Source of the DNA: Microcaldota archaeon
Lineage (GTDB): Archaea > Micrarchaeota > Micrarchaeia > Norongarragalinales > Norongarragalinaceae
DNA length: 46,442 bases
Direction: 5' to 3'
Assembly: GCA_013360305.1 (NCBI GenBank)
Contig: JABWCK010000002.1
Span: 1-46,442, forward strand
The notes beneath the pieces were generated by a model. It searched no databases. It was not told the origin of the DNA and saw only the letters and a program-made list of their open reading frames with translations. A program made the position numbers and the translations under genes. Below, one piece after another: positions 15,695 through 23,235 of the stretch (position 1 is the stretch's first letter; each line of letters begins with the position of its first letter).

Positions 15695-16398
15695 CTTTCG
15701 AGGATTTTTTGCAAGTCCTTTAATCCTTGAATCATGAAGTCTGGCTTTTCAAGAACTAATTGTTCCCTAGTAGAAACTCCAGTAATTGCTCCAATAGTAG
15801 TGCACTTTATTTTTTTACCTGCTTGAACTTCCGCAACTGAATCAGTTACTATGAAACACTCTTCTAGTTTTAGCTTGAATTGCTTAGACGCAAAACCAAA
15901 CGGCTTATCGTTCTTACAAATAATCAAGTTAGTTTGAATCCCGTACTTATCCAGCAAAAACTCGGCGAATTTTTTATCCAAGTTAGTGTAAACGGCTACT
16001 TTGAATTTTTTTTTCTGCAAGAAAACACTCAAGCTGCCAGGTTCTGCTAGCGGCTTAACCATGTGATTCAACTTAACCCATCCAGAATACAATTCCTCAT
16101 ACTTCCTTAAAGCGATAGAAATTGTTTTTTCATCCTTTTCAGTAAACTTGTTGATTTCTAGAATTATTTTCTCGGAATCAACAATCTTGCCAAGCTTGTA
16201 CACTACTAGCAACGCCTTGAAGAAATTTTTCCTACTAGCGAACTCGGGCAACGAATGCAAGTAAAACAAGTCGTTCAAGTTTTGTTTTATAGTAATGCCT
16301 GCTTTGTTAAAGCTTTGAACAATAACGTAAGCTTCCAACTGTTTTACACTAACTAAAACGCCTTCTAACTTCAACAAAGCAGCCTTCAAAACAATCAT
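15682..16398 (-). CDS. HAD-superfamily protein, probably catalytically inactive
   Basis: A 238-residue protein with the HAD phosphatase fold and a helical cap. Motif I, normally DxDGT, reads LKLEGVL at residues about 9-15, so the nucleophile aspartate is Lys and the second aspartate is Glu. Motif II is VYTNLD near 135, with a Thr; motif III is around KPFGFASK; motif IV reads FIVTDSVAEVQAG, with only one of the usual acidic pair. Loss of the nucleophile predicts no phosphatase activity, so it may be a binding or regulatory protein. It sits between the NikR-like gene (convergent) and phosphomevalonate kinase, 42 bp downstream of the latter on the same strand in the other order of transcription. 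Confidence 0.75.
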   Translation of the reverse strand: MIVLKAALLKLEGVLVSVKQLEAYVIVQSFNKAGITIKQNLNDLFYLHSLPEFASRKNFFKALLVVYKLGKIVDSEKIILEINKFTEKDEKTISIALRKYEELYSGWVKLNHMVKPLAEPGSLSVFLQKKKFKVAVYTNLDKKFAEFLLDKYGIQTNLIICKNDKPFGFASKQFKLKLEECFIVTDSVAEVQAGKKIKCTTIGAITGVSTREQLVLEKPDFMIQGLKDLQKILESYTG

Positions 16399-16440
16399 TT
16401 ACAGAAAGAATTAGTTAGTTTAAGTTAAAAAAGAAGGAAA

Positions 16441-17532
16441 TTAGCCTGGGAAATGAGTTTCGATTCTAATCCCTTCATTGCTTATTCCTATTTGCAATGG
16501 TTGGACTTTTTTTATCGCGTTGTGACGCCAAAATTCTTCAAGTCTTTCCTTGTCTGCTTTGCTTAAGCAAATAGCTGCAATACTGTCGCCGCCGCCTGCT
16601 CCCGGAAGCTTGCAAGCAAAAGCCCCGTTAGTTAAGCTTTCTTCTATTAACTCGTTTAATTGTGGCGTTGAGACTGCAGCGCCTATTTTTTCTCCAAATA
16701 ATGCAGTCAATTCCCATCCTTTTTGAAAGTGTTGTTTGAATGATTCGTTATTTCCTTTATGCAATGCGTCTATTGCGCTTGCGTTTTCTTGATTTAGTTC
16801 GGTAAATAATTTTTTGTTTTCTTCAGGGTTAATTTCTTTCCAAGCCTTCCATTTCTTTACTGCTTCACTAGTAGACATGCTTTCGCCAACCACGTTTGCT
16901 ATTGCTGCGTGAAAATCTTTAGGCAAGTTGGCGGGTTGAATTTCATAATCCCAATCAGAATCTAAGAATTGAGGAAAGTTTTCTTTGTTAATCATTGTTG
17001 GTGAATAGCGGACGTATTTAGCTGCTCCAAAAGCGCTTGCTGCAATGTCAAAACCAGATCCAATTTTTCCTTGAGCTTCACTGTGAGCATACTGAGAAAT
17101 CTTATGAATTAAGTCTTTATCCTTTCCCGTAACGTCGTATTCGTGTAGTGCCATTATTGCTGCGGTAGTTGCAGTAGTTACTGCGGCACTGCTTCCTAAG
17201 CCTGCTTTGTCTTCAATTCCAAACGCGGGATCAGAATAAGTAGTTAGAGTAAAGTTTTTGGTTGCTTTTCCTTTAGCTTTCAAGTAATTCAAACAAATTT
17301 CTGCAACTGTGCAAACGAACTTTGCCTTGTCATTCTTGCATTCGATTTTTTCGTTAAACGTAGTAGTAAAATCGTAACCAAATTGTTTTGAAACAAACTT
17401 TAAATCAGAACTTTCTTCTGCTTTAGCGTAAACTCTTTTATCTACGCCTGTAACTAGTGAAACGTGAGGTCGGTCTAAAACAGAGTATCCTCCAATCCAT
17501 AATATTTTTCCTGGAGCAGAACAAATTACCAT
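16441..17532 (-). CDS. Phosphomevalonate kinase (GHMP family)
   Basis: Converts 5-phosphomevalonate to 5-diphosphomevalonate with ATP. At 363 residues it fits the GHMP-type (Erg8/MvaK2-like) enzyme. N-terminal SAPGKILWIGGYSVLDRPHV, ATP-loop KAGLGSSAAVTTATTAAI near residue 112, GKIGSGFDIAASAFG near 155 and the C-terminal LPGAGGGDSIAAICL near 310 are all in place. Most archaea lack this enzyme and use phosphomevalonate dehydratase or decarboxylase instead. It lies one base downstream of diphosphomevalonate decarboxylase and is surely in the same transcript. The 3' flank has a TTTCCTTCTTTTTT tract on the transcript strand. Confidence 0.9.
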   Translation of the reverse strand: MVICSAPGKILWIGGYSVLDRPHVSLVTGVDKRVYAKAEESSDLKFVSKQFGYDFTTTFNEKIECKNDKAKFVCTVAEICLNYLKAKGKATKNFTLTTYSDPAFGIEDKAGLGSSAAVTTATTAAIMALHEYDVTGKDKDLIHKISQYAHSEAQGKIGSGFDIAASAFGAAKYVRYSPTMINKENFPQFLDSDWDYEIQPANLPKDFHAAIANVVGESMSTSEAVKKWKAWKEINPEENKKLFTELNQENASAIDALHKGNNESFKQHFQKGWELTALFGEKIGAAVSTPQLNELIEESLTNGAFACKLPGAGGGDSIAAICLSKADKERLEEFWRHNAIKKVQPLQIGISNEGIRIETHFPG

Positions 17533-17533
17533 T

Positions 17534-18610
17534 TTATTTCACAATGATTTCTTTCTTTATTTCATCAAAGCGAGCTTCCTTAGCGTTGCCGTTAGAATCA
17601 ATCAAGTGTCCTTGGTTTAAGTATTTTGGTCCTTCGCCTACTTTGCAAACCATTGTTTTAGTAACTCCTTCAATTCTGCTTAATAGTTTGACTACTTCTT
17701 CTACTTGGTCTGCGGTAGTATAAACGTGAGCGTTTGGACCAGCGTCAAAAGTATAAGCTGCCTTAATGCTTCCTTTAGATGCGTTGAATTCTTGAACTGC
17801 GTACATTATTTCTTTTGAATAATCATTCAAGTAAGTGATCGAGGGCCAAGTGTCAAGCATTACTGCGTGCATGTTTGACGACTCGCGCATTGTTAACTCT
17901 CCAAATTTAGCGAAATCTTTAGCTAGTACTGCTTTCTTCATTTCTTCAATTAACTTTGGCACGTACTGCAATCTAGCTGGATACAATACGCTAGTGGCAA
18001 TGGTTTGCTTCATTCCTGCTCTTGATGATACTTTCTTTTTTCCAGCATCAACTACTGCAATAACGTTTCTCAATTCTGGCCAGTGTGATGCAGGCGCAAT
18101 TTGAACGGCTATGCTATCGCTTCCATCTGTTTTTGAACCCATTTTCCATTCTACGAAACCACCGTCAACACTTCTACAAGCAGAACCGCTTCCTAGCCTT
18201 GCTAGTATGGATAATTCTGAAGGACTTAAGTTTAATCCAGCAGCTTTTGAAGCAGCGCAAGCTAATGCTGCTAGTCCTGCCGCGCTTGAAGCGAATCCTG
18301 CAGCAGTCGGGAAGCAATTAAGCGAAACGATTTTAGCCTTGGTTGTTATTCCTGCTTTTTTTCTTATGACGTCTATTTGTTGCAATCTTTCAGCAGTTTC
18401 TTTATCGGTTAAATCCATTTTCTTTCCATTCAACCAAAACTCATCTTCTTTAAACGATGAATCAAAAGCAACACTTGTTCGAGTTCTTAGTTGTTCATCC
18501 ATAGTAAAACTCAAGCTCGAATTAGTAGGCAAGATTAGCTTATCGTCTCTTTTTCCCCAATACTTTACTACCGCAATGTTAGCAGTCGCTTCACAAGTAA
18601 CAATATTCAT
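17534..18610 (-). CDS. mvaD: Diphosphomevalonate decarboxylase
   Basis: ATP-dependent decarboxylation of diphosphomevalonate to IPP, 358 residues. The substrate and ATP site ANIAVVKYWGKRDDKLILPT is at residues 10-29, closely resembling eukaryotic and bacterial enzymes. SSAAGLAALACAASKA lies near 115, GSGSACRSVDGGFVEW near 143 and FDAGPNAHVY, with the catalytic aspartate, near 293. All catalytic residues expected for the decarboxylase are present, unlike mevalonate-3-kinases that keep the fold but lose the reaction. It is the first gene of a two-gene operon with phosphomevalonate kinase and diverges from mevalonate kinase across 87 bp. Confidence 0.93.
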   Translation of the reverse strand: MNIVTCEATANIAVVKYWGKRDDKLILPTNSSLSFTMDEQLRTRTSVAFDSSFKEDEFWLNGKKMDLTDKETAERLQQIDVIRKKAGITTKAKIVSLNCFPTAAGFASSAAGLAALACAASKAAGLNLSPSELSILARLGSGSACRSVDGGFVEWKMGSKTDGSDSIAVQIAPASHWPELRNVIAVVDAGKKKVSSRAGMKQTIATSVLYPARLQYVPKLIEEMKKAVLAKDFAKFGELTMRESSNMHAVMLDTWPSITYLNDYSKEIMYAVQEFNASKGSIKAAYTFDAGPNAHVYTTADQVEEVVKLLSRIEGVTKTMVCKVGEGPKYLNQGHLIDSNGNAKEARFDEIKKEIIVK

Positions 18611-18663
18611 TCATTTCACCATTTGAGTATATTATCGTTTTATGTTCCAAAACTAAGTGGAAG

Positions 18664-18672
18664 TTATAATAT
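18664..18672 (+). promoter_or_regulatory. TATA box for mevalonate kinase
   Basis: TTATAATAT, centred about 30 bp before the ATG at 18698, giving a near-leaderless transcript. The 87-bp gap also has to hold the promoter of the divergent mvaD-phosphomevalonate kinase operon; AT-rich sequence at about 18625-18646 is the likely box, but it is less clear. Confidence 0.45.
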
Positions 18673-18697
18673 TAAAACTAAAACATAAATTGTTATT

Positions 18698-19666
18698 ATG
18701 GAAATAACTGCTTCTGCTCCTACTAAAATCATTATTACTGGTGAGCATGCAGTCGTTCATGGTTGTACGGGATTAGCAGTCCCTTTAGATTCTAGAAACA
18801 GCGTTACGATAAAAACTATTTCTTCTCGTAAAGTGGTTTTGCCTCCAAATTCAAAAAAACAATTAAGAGATGCTTTTAACTCAGTTTTTTCTTTAGTTAA
18901 TCCTTCAAGTGGCGTAAAAGTTACTTTGGGTTACAGCGGAATGCCTAAGGGTACGGGTAATAGTGCTAGTATTGGAGCAGCTTTTGCTTTAGCTTTGTAT
19001 CATTTAGATGGACGTACTCCCAGCAAACAAGAACTTTTTGATGCAACACAAGAATTTGAAAAAGTTTTCCATGTAGCTCCTTCGGGAATAGATGCTCGTA
19101 CTGTTTTAGGAAATTCTTCCTTAACAATGAAAAAACAATGGAAGAAAGGCCAAGTTGTTTTTAATTTTAAAGAAAAAAAACTAGTGCTACCACGCTCTAT
19201 AGTGTTACTTATTGTAGAAAGCAAGTTGAAAGAAACTCCATTAACTACAGGAGAATTAGTAACTTTATTCTCCAAAACGTTAGTAGGCAAGCATCCTAAT
19301 GACGTAAATCCTGTTGAGCGAAAGTTTATCGTTGATTTGTTCGAGCCAATAACTAAAGATATTATTGGAGAATTAAAACAAAACGGAAACTCTGCAAAAC
19401 TAGGCAAGTTATTTTTAGAAAATCATTTTCTACTACAAAAAAGTGGAGTAATACCTGATAGTATGGATCAAACAATTCGCGATTTAGTTGCTAGTGGTTG
19501 TTTAGGTGCTAAAGGCACAGGCGCATGTGGCCCCGGTGGCGTAGTGATTGCGTTATCTAAAGAAAAAGAAGTAGAAAAAATAAAGAAAAAATTAGGCTCT
19601 AAATATAATATCAAAGTTGCTTCATTTGCTTCTGAAGGACCAAGAATAGAAAAAGTAGTAAAATAA
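18698..19666 (+). CDS. mvk: Mevalonate kinase (GHMP family)
   Basis: Phosphorylates mevalonate at C5. 322 residues, start ITASAPTKIIITGEHAVVHG, the GHMP motif 1 of mevalonate kinases. Motif 2 reads GMPKGTGNSASIGAAFALAL near residue 80; the usual GLGSSA is GTGNSA. PSGIDARTVLG near 135 supplies the catalytic aspartate. Motif 3 reads GAKGTGACGPGGVVIAL, where the usual TGAGGGG has Cys and Pro inserted into the glycine run. These are divergences from the norm but the fold is clear. The last 13 codons are duplicated at 21792-21835, and the region between the copies looks inserted. Divergent from mvaD. Confidence 0.9.
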   Translation: MEITASAPTKIIITGEHAVVHGCTGLAVPLDSRNSVTIKTISSRKVVLPPNSKKQLRDAFNSVFSLVNPSSGVKVTLGYSGMPKGTGNSASIGAAFALALYHLDGRTPSKQELFDATQEFEKVFHVAPSGIDARTVLGNSSLTMKKQWKKGQVVFNFKEKKLVLPRSIVLLIVESKLKETPLTTGELVTLFSKTLVGKHPNDVNPVERKFIVDLFEPITKDIIGELKQNGNSAKLGKLFLENHFLLQKSGVIPDSMDQTIRDLVASGCLGAKGTGACGPGGVVIALSKEKEVEKIKKKLGSKYNIKVASFASEGPRIEKVVK

Positions 19667-19669
19667 TTA
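19626..19669 (+). repeat. 44-bp direct repeat, copy 1 (3' end of mevalonate kinase)
   Basis: Matches 21792-21835 at 42 of 44 positions: the first 32 bases and the last 10 are identical, with two differences at 19658-19659. It covers the last 13 codons of mevalonate kinase including the TAA stop. Copy 2 keeps the reading frame and stop. Confidence 0.9.
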
Positions 19670-19685
19670 GTGGGCAATGGCGAGA

Positions 19686-20225
19686 TCAGAACTTTTTTCG
19701 ACCACTTTGCCCTTTTAGTTCTGAAATTATTTTCTTAACATCATAATCTGCTTCTTTTTCTAGTTTTTTAAATTGTTTTGAAGCAATCAAGTTTTCCTCA
19801 ACTCTGATCCCAACACTCTTTCCCGTTTCCTTGTCTTTAATTGCGTAAACCGCGAAATTCTCGTCCATAATCATGCTCTTAAAATTAGAGTTATTTATAA
19901 AACCCATTCTAAAGTTGGGTAGTGATAAGTATTTTTCCCATAGTTGAAGTGTTTTTTCTAAAGTTTTTTTATCCATTGTTAAAAGCATTTGTTTAGTTTC
20001 GGGCAAAGACGATAAATAAACTGTTTTTAGTCCTGAAAATATTTTGTTCATTGCTTTGTGAGTATATTTTTTTCTCCATAGTCCTTTTTGTTCTTGAAAA
20101 ATTAACAAAGTAGGTGTTTTTGCTGCTACATAAAATTCATTTGCGTTTGCAACCATTCGAGTCGCAGCTTTGTAGTACACGTCAGGACTAATTTCTTGTT
20201 GTAAATTAGAATAGGTAGTCTTCAT
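19686..20225 (-). CDS. Truncated regulator paralogue, sensor-like domain only
   Basis: A 179-residue protein of unknown role. Its segment SPDVYYKAATRMVANANEFYV, then AAKTPTLLIFQEQKGLWRKK, aligns by eye with SPDDFYLILNQLVLKESTIR, then ASKTPAIILSKETELTPLRK, of the winged-helix regulator two genes upstream. It lacks the N-terminal DNA-binding domain of that protein. It may bind the same ligand or form mixed dimers with the regulator; this is inference. A TATA-like box (TTTGTATAAAA) lies about 25 bp upstream of its start. It is the last of three genes in the inserted segment. Confidence 0.65.
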   Translation of the reverse strand: MKTTYSNLQQEISPDVYYKAATRMVANANEFYVAAKTPTLLIFQEQKGLWRKKYTHKAMNKIFSGLKTVYLSSLPETKQMLLTMDKKTLEKTLQLWEKYLSLPNFRMGFINNSNFKSMIMDENFAVYAIKDKETGKSVGIRVEENLIASKQFKKLEKEADYDVKKIISELKGQSGRKKF

Positions 20226-20280
20226 TATACTTCATATCTTTTTTTATACAAAATGATTTCTGTTTATTTTTAATATTTTT

Positions 20281-20847
20281 TTATTTATTTAAAGTTTTAA
20301 GATAATGCATTAGAATGACTCTGGCAGCAGGCGTAAATTTTTCTTTCTTTAATAATTCGGATATTTCTTGTGTTGAATAATGAGTCGTTCCTTTTGGGTT
20401 TACTTCTTTTTCATTTATTTTAAAACTACCTTCGTATTCGGCAATAAGTGGAAGGTATAGTCTGTGGGGGTTGTCACTGTCAATTTCTCTTGGTATTTTC
20501 CACAAAACTTTTAGTTTTTTAATTGATTGTCTTTCGATTCCTAATTCCTCTATTGCTTCTCTTATTGCAGCACCCTTGATGAATTCTGATACTGCAAAAG
20601 GGCCTTTAGTCGCCTGTAATCCCCCGGACGCACTTGTTGTATAAAAATTAGGATAATCATTTTTACTTGCTGCTCTTTGTTGAAGTAATATTCTACCTTC
20701 TCCGTCTTTTAGAAGGAGCATGACGAATACGTGTGGTTGCTTGGTGGTGTTTGCTTCTTTTCTAGTTATTTTTCTCCCAGTAATGTATGGTCCAAAAAAG
20801 GGTAAATTAATTGTCTTATGATATTTGTTTACTAGTTCCTCCGGCAT
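20281..20847 (-). CDS. Nudix hydrolase
   Basis: A 188-residue Nudix protein. The Nudix box is complete (G-x5-E-x7-REAIEELGI, near residues 83-105), so Mg-dependent hydrolysis of a diphosphate-linked substrate is expected. The stretch ILLQQRAASKNDYPNFYTT resembles the segment before the active site in type 1 IPP isomerases and YfcD-like proteins, but the catalytic Cys of isomerases is absent (TTSASGG), so I do not call it an isomerase. Its position among mevalonate genes, yet inside an inserted segment, makes an isoprenoid diphosphate substrate possible but unproven. It lies 24 bp after the regulator gene. Confidence 0.85.
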   Translation of the reverse strand: MPEELVNKYHKTINLPFFGPYITGRKITRKEANTTKQPHVFVMLLLKDGEGRILLQQRAASKNDYPNFYTTSASGGLQATKGPFAVSEFIKGAAIREAIEELGIERQSIKKLKVLWKIPREIDSDNPHRLYLPLIAEYEGSFKINEKEVNPKGTTHYSTQEISELLKKEKFTPAARVILMHYLKTLNK

Positions 20848-20871
20848 ATATTATAGTTTAATTCTAGTTCT

Positions 20872-21726
20872 TTAAATTCTGTTTGCTGGGTTTAATTCGT
20901 TTTCAATCTCGTCTATGAATTCTTTGCACTCGTTAGCATTTACGAAAATATTATCGTAAATATTTGATATTTCTTTAGTATCTAGACTACTCATATGAAG
21001 AATTCCTACTAAATCCGTGTGGCTCGGTGAAGCAAAACCTATCATACAATCTTTGCTTCCGATAACTAGTGTCGTTACTGTGTGTAACGGTGCGTGTCTT
21101 AATCGCAACCCCGTTATTTTTGAAAGTTTTTTTAGGGTGTTTATTGCTTTCTTATCTTTCTCGGCTAGTATTTTTTTTCTTGTCAAATCGGTAGAAAATA
21201 AATACTTTGCTTTAAGAACACCTTTTGTAGTGAGTTTCAACAGGTTTTCTACATATGTCTTCCGAAGTGGAGTAAGTTCTGTTTCTTTTGACAAGATTAT
21301 TGCAGGCGTTTTACTGGCGAGTCTAATAGTTGATTCTTTGAGAACAAGTTGATTTAATATTAGATAAAAATCATCAGGGCTGGTATAGATTCTTATGTTT
21401 GCTGTCTTCGTATTACGCGTGGTTAGTCCTTTTTTAGTCTCGGAGTAAGCGTTTTTAGTAATTCTTCCAAACCTTTCGATTTCTTTAAGCCAATTTAAGT
21501 TCAATTCGTATTTGTTATTTTTAGTTGTTGAGATTATACTTAAGTCTACTAGTTGTTTTACTACTTTGTGGACGCCTTGATAACTTATATTGTAGTTTAG
21601 ATCGTTCTTAATTTTGTTATAAACCTGTTTTGTAGAAAGAGGCCATTCTGCACTAAGAACAGTTACGACTAATTGTTTACAATCACTTTCCTTTGTTCCA
21701 AACAACGATGGTTTTTTAGAATTCAT
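20872..21726 (-). CDS. Winged-helix transcriptional regulator with a C-terminal sensor-like domain
   Basis: A 284-residue protein. Residues about 15-85 look like a winged helix (LVVTVLSAEWPLSTKQVYNK, then SYQGVHKVVKQLVDLSIIST). Residues about 110-284 form a second domain shared with the 179-residue protein of the same operon; it may be an effector-binding domain of the TrmB/PLD-like class. A TATA box (TTTTTATAACTT) lies about 30 bp upstream of the start, so the transcript is nearly leaderless. It heads the regulator-Nudix-paralogue operon in the inserted segment, next to mevalonate kinase and HMG-CoA reductase, and could regulate them; that is inference. Confidence 0.75.
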   Translation of the reverse strand: MNSKKPSLFGTKESDCKQLVVTVLSAEWPLSTKQVYNKIKNDLNYNISYQGVHKVVKQLVDLSIISTTKNNKYELNLNWLKEIERFGRITKNAYSETKKGLTTRNTKTANIRIYTSPDDFYLILNQLVLKESTIRLASKTPAIILSKETELTPLRKTYVENLLKLTTKGVLKAKYLFSTDLTRKKILAEKDKKAINTLKKLSKITGLRLRHAPLHTVTTLVIGSKDCMIGFASPSHTDLVGILHMSSLDTKEISNIYDNIFVNANECKEFIDEIENELNPANRI

Positions 21727-21791
21727 TTAGGTAACTACTAGCGTTTTAAAGTTATAAAAAATATTTGTTGTGTTGTAAAAACAATTTTTTC

Positions 21792-21835
21792 TTGCTTCTG
21801 AAGGACCAAGAATAGAAAAAGTACAAAAATAATTA
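21792..21835 (+). repeat. 44-bp direct repeat, copy 2 (orphan mvk 3' end)
   Basis: Orphan copy of the mevalonate kinase 3' end. In frame it reads ASEGPRIEKVQK followed by TAA; the true gene end reads ASEGPRIEKVVK followed by TAA. It overlaps the last codon (stop) of the convergent HMG-CoA reductase gene. No start or coding region is attached to it. Confidence 0.9.
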
Positions 21836-23101
21836 TTTCATCAATTCTTTTGCTCGTTCGAGTTTGACGTTTTTTTCTTCGTACATTTTTTCAGCGATTT
21901 TTCTTATTTGTTCTCCTTTTGCTCCAGCCATTACTGCAATATTGTTAGCATGCAAACGCATGTGGCCCCGGTTGATTCCTTCTGTTGACAAAGCACGAAC
22001 TGCAGCAAAGTTTTGAGCTAGTCCAACACAAGCAATTATTTCCGCCAATTCCTTAGCAGTCTTTACTCCTAGTAATTTAAGACTCATTTGTGCGAGGGGG
22101 TGTGTTTTTGTTGCTCCGCCGACTATTCCCAACGCCAAAGGCAACTCAATCTCCCCAACCAAATCCCCATTCTTATTCTTGTAATATTTAGTCAAAGGCT
22201 TGTATCTACCTGTTAGCGAAGCGAAAGCGTGTGCTCCTGCTTCGATAGCGCGAAAATCGTTTCCTGTAGCTATAACTACTGCGTCTATTCCGTTCATTAT
22301 TCCCTTGTTGTGAGTCACCGCTCTATATGGATCGGCTTCAGCGAAAGCATAACAATCCAAAAACCGCTCAATAATTTCTTCTCCAGTAAATTCTCCTTTA
22401 AACGATTTTTCCAAATTGTCCTTAGTCCATACTGCCTTAGCTCTAGCTAACCGCTTTACAGCTAGGTTTGATAGAATGCGTAATCGAGCTTCTCCTCCGG
22501 TTAATTCTTCTAACAAGGGAGCGAGTTTTTCGCACATTGAGTTTACTGTGTTGGCTCCCATTGCGTCTTGAACGTTTACTTCCAAGTAAACGCAAACGCA
22601 TTCGCCGCGAGTGGTTTGAATTATTTTTGCTTCAAAGTTTTTTGCCCCGCCGCCTTGCTTGAAAATAGTCGAAGAAGGATCATTTATAGAGTCAATTAGT
22701 TTTTTTTTACTAGCTTCAATCGCTTTTATTGCTTTCTTAGCGTCTGGAACGTTGACTAGTTGCACTTGCCCAATCATTATTGGTTCATCAGTTGACGCAG
22801 TGAATCCCTGAGGCAGAGTGATTTCGGCTGCTTTGCTTGCGGCTGCAACAACCGATGGTTCTTCTATGACGAAAGGAATCAATCTTTCGATTCCGTTGAT
22901 TTTGAAGTTAGTTGCAATGCCTAGTGGTAACTGAAAGGTTCCAATCGCGTTTTCGATCATGTTGTTAGCGGTTTCGAAGCTCAACGCGTTTTCTAACAAA
23001 GTAAATTCTTCTTTGGTAAGGTGAGTGTTTTTTTTCAAGAAGTCGATTTTTTCTTGCAAGGATTTTTTATGGAATTCGTTCCATTTTATTTGTGAAGTCA
23101 T
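21833..23101 (-). CDS. mvaA: HMG-CoA reductase, class II
   Basis: Reduces HMG-CoA to mevalonate, the committed step. 422 residues. The sequence follows class II (Pseudomonas mevalonii type): NMIENAIGTFQLPLGIATNF, the catalytic Glu in VIEEPSVVAAASKAA near residue 80, HNKGIMNGIDAVVIATGND with the catalytic Lys and Asp near 265-282, and RGHMRLHANNIAVMAG with the catalytic His near 380. There is no N-terminal membrane region. Most archaea use the class I enzyme; class II occurs in a minority such as Archaeoglobus and Thermoplasma. Its start has a TTAATTAA box about 27 bp upstream. It faces HMG-CoA synthase across 134 bp and converges on the inserted segment. Confidence 0.95.
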   Translation of the reverse strand: MTSQIKWNEFHKKSLQEKIDFLKKNTHLTKEEFTLLENALSFETANNMIENAIGTFQLPLGIATNFKINGIERLIPFVIEEPSVVAAASKAAEITLPQGFTASTDEPIMIGQVQLVNVPDAKKAIKAIEASKKKLIDSINDPSSTIFKQGGGAKNFEAKIIQTTRGECVCVYLEVNVQDAMGANTVNSMCEKLAPLLEELTGGEARLRILSNLAVKRLARAKAVWTKDNLEKSFKGEFTGEEIIERFLDCYAFAEADPYRAVTHNKGIMNGIDAVVIATGNDFRAIEAGAHAFASLTGRYKPLTKYYKNKNGDLVGEIELPLALGIVGGATKTHPLAQMSLKLLGVKTAKELAEIIACVGLAQNFAAVRALSTEGINRGHMRLHANNIAVMAGAKGEQIRKIAEKMYEEKNVKLERAKELMK

Positions 23102-23235
23102 TATTCTACTTGACCGCGTTGAATTAATTAACGCTTTCTTTTCGTTGAATAGCGAACTGGGTTAGGCTTTTTAACGATTCTATTGATAGTCTTCTTGTAT
23201 TTTTTTTCCCACTAGATTAGAGTTTGATTGAAAAA

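Larger units (their letters stand above)
19670..21835. mobile_element. Candidate inserted segment bounded by copies of the mvk 3' end
   Basis: A 2166-bp unit (including repeat copy 2) lies between mevalonate kinase and HMG-CoA reductase. It carries a winged-helix regulator, a Nudix hydrolase and a truncated regulator paralogue, all on the minus strand. Without it, the two flanking genes would be convergent with their stops abutting, as other convergent pairs in this window are. The repeated 44 bp restores the end of the target gene, as with site-specific integration into a gene 3' end or a single-crossover integration of a circle carrying that end. No integrase or transposase is inside it, so the mechanism is open. 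Confidence 0.55.

Noticed and set aside
18111-18626. 171-codon open frame antisense to diphosphomevalonate decarboxylase.
   Set aside because: The opposite strand encodes a clear enzyme; the frame is a shadow caused by codon bias.
20281-20847. Type 1 IPP isomerase as the identity of the Nudix protein.
   Set aside because: The resemblance around LLQQR is real but the catalytic cysteine is missing (TTSASGG), and a type 2 isomerase is already present.
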